From an uncultured Pelagibacteraceae bacterium (lineage in GTDB: Bacteria > Pseudomonadota > Alphaproteobacteria > Pelagibacterales > Pelagibacteraceae), in assembly GCA_902539745.1 (NCBI GenBank), contig CACBKA010000001.1, positions 62,001 to 126,000 on the forward strand: a stretch of DNA of 64,000 nucleotides, in the 5' to 3' direction. Made by a program: the position numbers and the translations under genes. Shown one piece after another: positions 61,682 to 64,000 of the stretch; position 1 is the stretch's first letter; each line of letters opens with the position of its first letter. A model generated the notes under the pieces. The model did no database searches. It was not told the DNA's origin and saw only the letters and a program-made list of their open reading frames with translations.

Positions 61682-62686
61682 TTAAATAAGTTTTGATATT
61701 TGTATTGATGTATCACACATACGATTTGAAAAACCCCATTCATTATCATACCAAGATAGTACTCTACTAAATTTATTTTTTATAACTTGAGTTTGGGTAA
61801 CGTCAAATATTGAACTGTGTGAATCATGATTAAAATCTTTTGAAACTAGTGGCTGTTTATTAATTCCAAGAATACCTTTTAGCTCAGCACTAGCAGCTTT
61901 TGTCATAGCATCATTTATACTATCGGCGGTAACATCTTTTTTTGTAACTAATGTAAAATCGATTAAAGAGACATTTGGTGTTGGAACTCTTATGGCCGTA
62001 CCATCAAGTTTTCCTTTTAGACTTGGTAAAACTAAACTCATTGCTTTAGCAGCTCCTGTTGAGGTAGGTATCATTGCTCCCTCAGTAGATCTTGCTCTTC
62101 TTAAATCTTTATGAAGTGTATCTAATAATTTTTGGTCTCCTGTGTAACTATGAATAGTAGTCATATATCCATACTCAATACCAAAACTATTCTCTAAAAC
62201 CATTGCGACTGGTGCTAGGCAATTTGTTGTGCAAGATCCGTTGGAAATAACATTGTGCTCTTTTTTTAAATCTTTACTATTTACTCCTTGCACAATTGTA
62301 AAATCTACATCTTTTCCTGGGGCTGATATAATAACTTTTTTTGCTCCGGCTTTTAAATGTTTGCCCGCAGTTTCTTTATTCAAGAATAAGCCTGTGCATT
62401 CTAAAACAATATCAGCACCAACTTTACCCCAAGGTAAATTTACTGGATCCCTTTCAGCAAAGACTTTTATATTTTGATTTAAAATTTTAAAACCGTCTTT
62501 TGATGTACTTACATCATGTGGTAGAGTTCCGTGCGTACTATCGTATTTTATTAAATGGGCATTGGTATCTATGGAACCAAGATCATTAATACCAACAACT
62601 TGAATTTTGTCTTTATAATTCTCTAATAAAGCCCTGAGAATTAGCCTGCCTATTCTTCCAAAACCGTTAATTCCAATTTTTACCAT
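61682..62686 (-). CDS. gap: glyceraldehyde-3-phosphate dehydrogenase, type I
   Basis: ORF 334 aa; KIGINGFGRIGRLILRA, SNGSCTTNCLAPVA, WYDNEWGFSNRM. Confidence 0.96.
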   Translation of the reverse strand: MVKIGINGFGRIGRLILRALLENYKDKIQVVGINDLGSIDTNAHLIKYDSTHGTLPHDVSTSKDGFKILNQNIKVFAERDPVNLPWGKVGADIVLECTGLFLNKETAGKHLKAGAKKVIISAPGKDVDFTIVQGVNSKDLKKEHNVISNGSCTTNCLAPVAMVLENSFGIEYGYMTTIHSYTGDQKLLDTLHKDLRRARSTEGAMIPTSTGAAKAMSLVLPSLKGKLDGTAIRVPTPNVSLIDFTLVTKKDVTADSINDAMTKAASAELKGILGINKQPLVSKDFNHDSHSSIFDVTQTQVIKNKFSRVLSWYDNEWGFSNRMCDTSIQISKLI

Positions 62687-62769
62687 TTATAGTTTCACTT
62701 TGTATTCTTTAATCCGCTTTAATGATTTCATCAACAATTATTTTAATAATTAGAATGTAAATAAGCTTG

Positions 62770-63723
62770 TTATAAAAAGTTAATAACAAATTTTTTATCC
62801 TTACAAATAGACTCTACAAGTGAATACATAATAGGAAAATCTTTTTTAGATAGGTCTTTTAAAATCTTTGGTCCTATTTGAAATGCTAATTCAGCACCTT
62901 CAACTGTATCGTTTGGCATAAACTTTTTCTTTGCCTCAGAATATGAATGGCCCTCACCTAAGTGTTGTCCCATTTTACGGTTTCTTCCGCCCGCAATACT
63001 AACGTATAAATCCCCTAAGCCAGCTAATCCATAAACCGTTTGTTCTGAACCACCAAATAGCTTAATAAATTTTCCCATCTCAATCACAGATTTTTGCATC
63101 AATATAGCTGCTGTGTTTAGATCTTTTGCTGAACCAATAACCATTGAATAAAAATTTTTTATTGCAGCACACATTTCAACTCCAACAACATCTTTAGAAT
63201 AATCCATAAAATAATAACTGGTTTTCACTAGCTTGCCTACAGCCTCAGCTGAGGAAATATTCTTATTAGTAAAAACTACTCCAGTTTTGTTTCTTTTAGA
63301 TAAATCTTTAGCTAAACAAGGTCCTGCTACAGCAGAGACATTCGGGTTTTTAAATAAATTTGTTAATATTTCTAATCTGTCGTTTTTAATTGATAAACCC
63401 TTAGTAAGTAAAAGTAACGGGGTTTTTGAATTTGAGGAATTAAGTTCACTTGAAATCCAATTTATTCCCTTTGAATTAACACCTAAAACAATGACATCGT
63501 ATTTTTTTTTAATTTCTTCATTAAGACTTTTAGAATTTAAAAACACTATTTTATCTGAAAGTTTACAATTAAGAGGTTTATGAAAACTGTCCTTATTTAA
63601 TTTATTAATTTGATCATTTTCTAATGGAGATCCAATAAGTGTGACGTCATGTTTATTATCAATACATGGAAAAGTAAAAGCTGATCCCATTGCACCTGCT
63701 CCAATTATTAATATTTTACTCAT
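62770..63723 (-). CDS. NAD(P)H-dependent glycerol-3-phosphate dehydrogenase-like protein (GpsA family, divergent)
   Basis: ORF 317 aa; IIGAGAMGSAFTFP, LLTKGLSI, VAGPCLAKDLS, VGVEMCAAIKNFYSM, YGLAGLGDLYVSIAGGRNRKMG. Confidence 0.8.
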   Translation of the reverse strand: MSKILIIGAGAMGSAFTFPCIDNKHDVTLIGSPLENDQINKLNKDSFHKPLNCKLSDKIVFLNSKSLNEEIKKKYDVIVLGVNSKGINWISSELNSSNSKTPLLLLTKGLSIKNDRLEILTNLFKNPNVSAVAGPCLAKDLSKRNKTGVVFTNKNISSAEAVGKLVKTSYYFMDYSKDVVGVEMCAAIKNFYSMVIGSAKDLNTAAILMQKSVIEMGKFIKLFGGSEQTVYGLAGLGDLYVSIAGGRNRKMGQHLGEGHSYSEAKKKFMPNDTVEGAELAFQIGPKILKDLSKKDFPIMYSLVESICKDKKFVINFL

Positions 63724-63725
63724 AA

Positions 63726-64000
63726 TTAATTTTTAATAAAAACTTTTTGTATTAATATAAAAATAGAAATTAATTCTACCTTGGCAACCACCATGAACAA
63801 AATAATCGATATTTTTGAAAATGATGACAAATTCACAAATTCGATCTTTTCTATACTATAAATATCTGACGAAACTGTGTTTGTTAAGGTTAAAATTGAT
63901 AATTTGAAAGAATTTTCAAAATCTAAAAAGTCAACTAATAAAATACCGCTTAAAAGAAATATGCTTATAAAAAACAGTATAAATATTAGAAAGGATATTT
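63726..64000 (-). CDS. C-terminus of a TrkH-family potassium uptake protein (5' part outside window)
   Basis: Manual reverse translation gives LLVDFLDFENSFKLSILTLTNTVSSDIYSIEKIEFVNLSSFSKISIILFMVVAKVELISIFILIQKVFIKN*, resembling TrkH/KtrB C-terminal ends. Confidence 0.6.
   Translation of the reverse strand, partial: ISFLIFILFFISIFLLSGILLVDFLDFENSFKLSILTLTNTVSSDIYSIEKIEFVNLSSFSKISIILFMVVAKVELISIFILIQKVFIKN

Noticed and set aside
63233-63583. 116-aa plus-strand ORF antisense to the GpsA-like gene
   Set aside because: No domain; complement of a well-supported CDS
1-64000. Prophage, insertion sequence, toxin-antitoxin, CRISPR or rRNA loci
   Set aside because: No transposase, integrase, phage structural, Cas or rRNA signatures recognised in the ORF track or sequence

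Overview
AT-rich, gene-dense, streamlined chromosomal window. Low GC, short spacers and gene content suggest a SAR11/Pelagibacterales-type alphaproteobacterium; this is inference, with no database search. About 58 protein genes (two truncated at the window edges) and four tRNA genes (Ser-GCT, Cys-GCA, Asn-GTT, Arg-TCT) are supported. The left half is mostly housekeeping: inositol catabolism edge, tgt-ppi-coaD-gyrA-ssb / uvrA, secDF-yajC, serS-tatCBA-scpBA-nagZ-argS-pdxJ-pyrE-rsh-folK-smpB-dapA, a lytic transglycosylase, dgt, xth, ilvD and valS. The right half is transporter-rich: an AapJQMP-type amino-acid ABC system, an iron(III) ABC system with a Fur-like box, proX-proW linked to an EgtD-like histidine methyltransferase, a Zur/ZnuABC locus with a divergent Zur-like site, and a sugar-type ABC transporter with a cytoplasmic GH63-like glycosidase. 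The last locus is the best candidate for an undescribed system: predicted uptake and hydrolysis of a small glycosidic osmolyte such as glucosyl- or mannosylglycerate. Its first permease carries a DUF11-like domain, and its second permease lacks an ATG start before TM1 and overlaps an upstream multi-TM ORF. No CRISPR array, prophage, IS element or rRNA was recognised.
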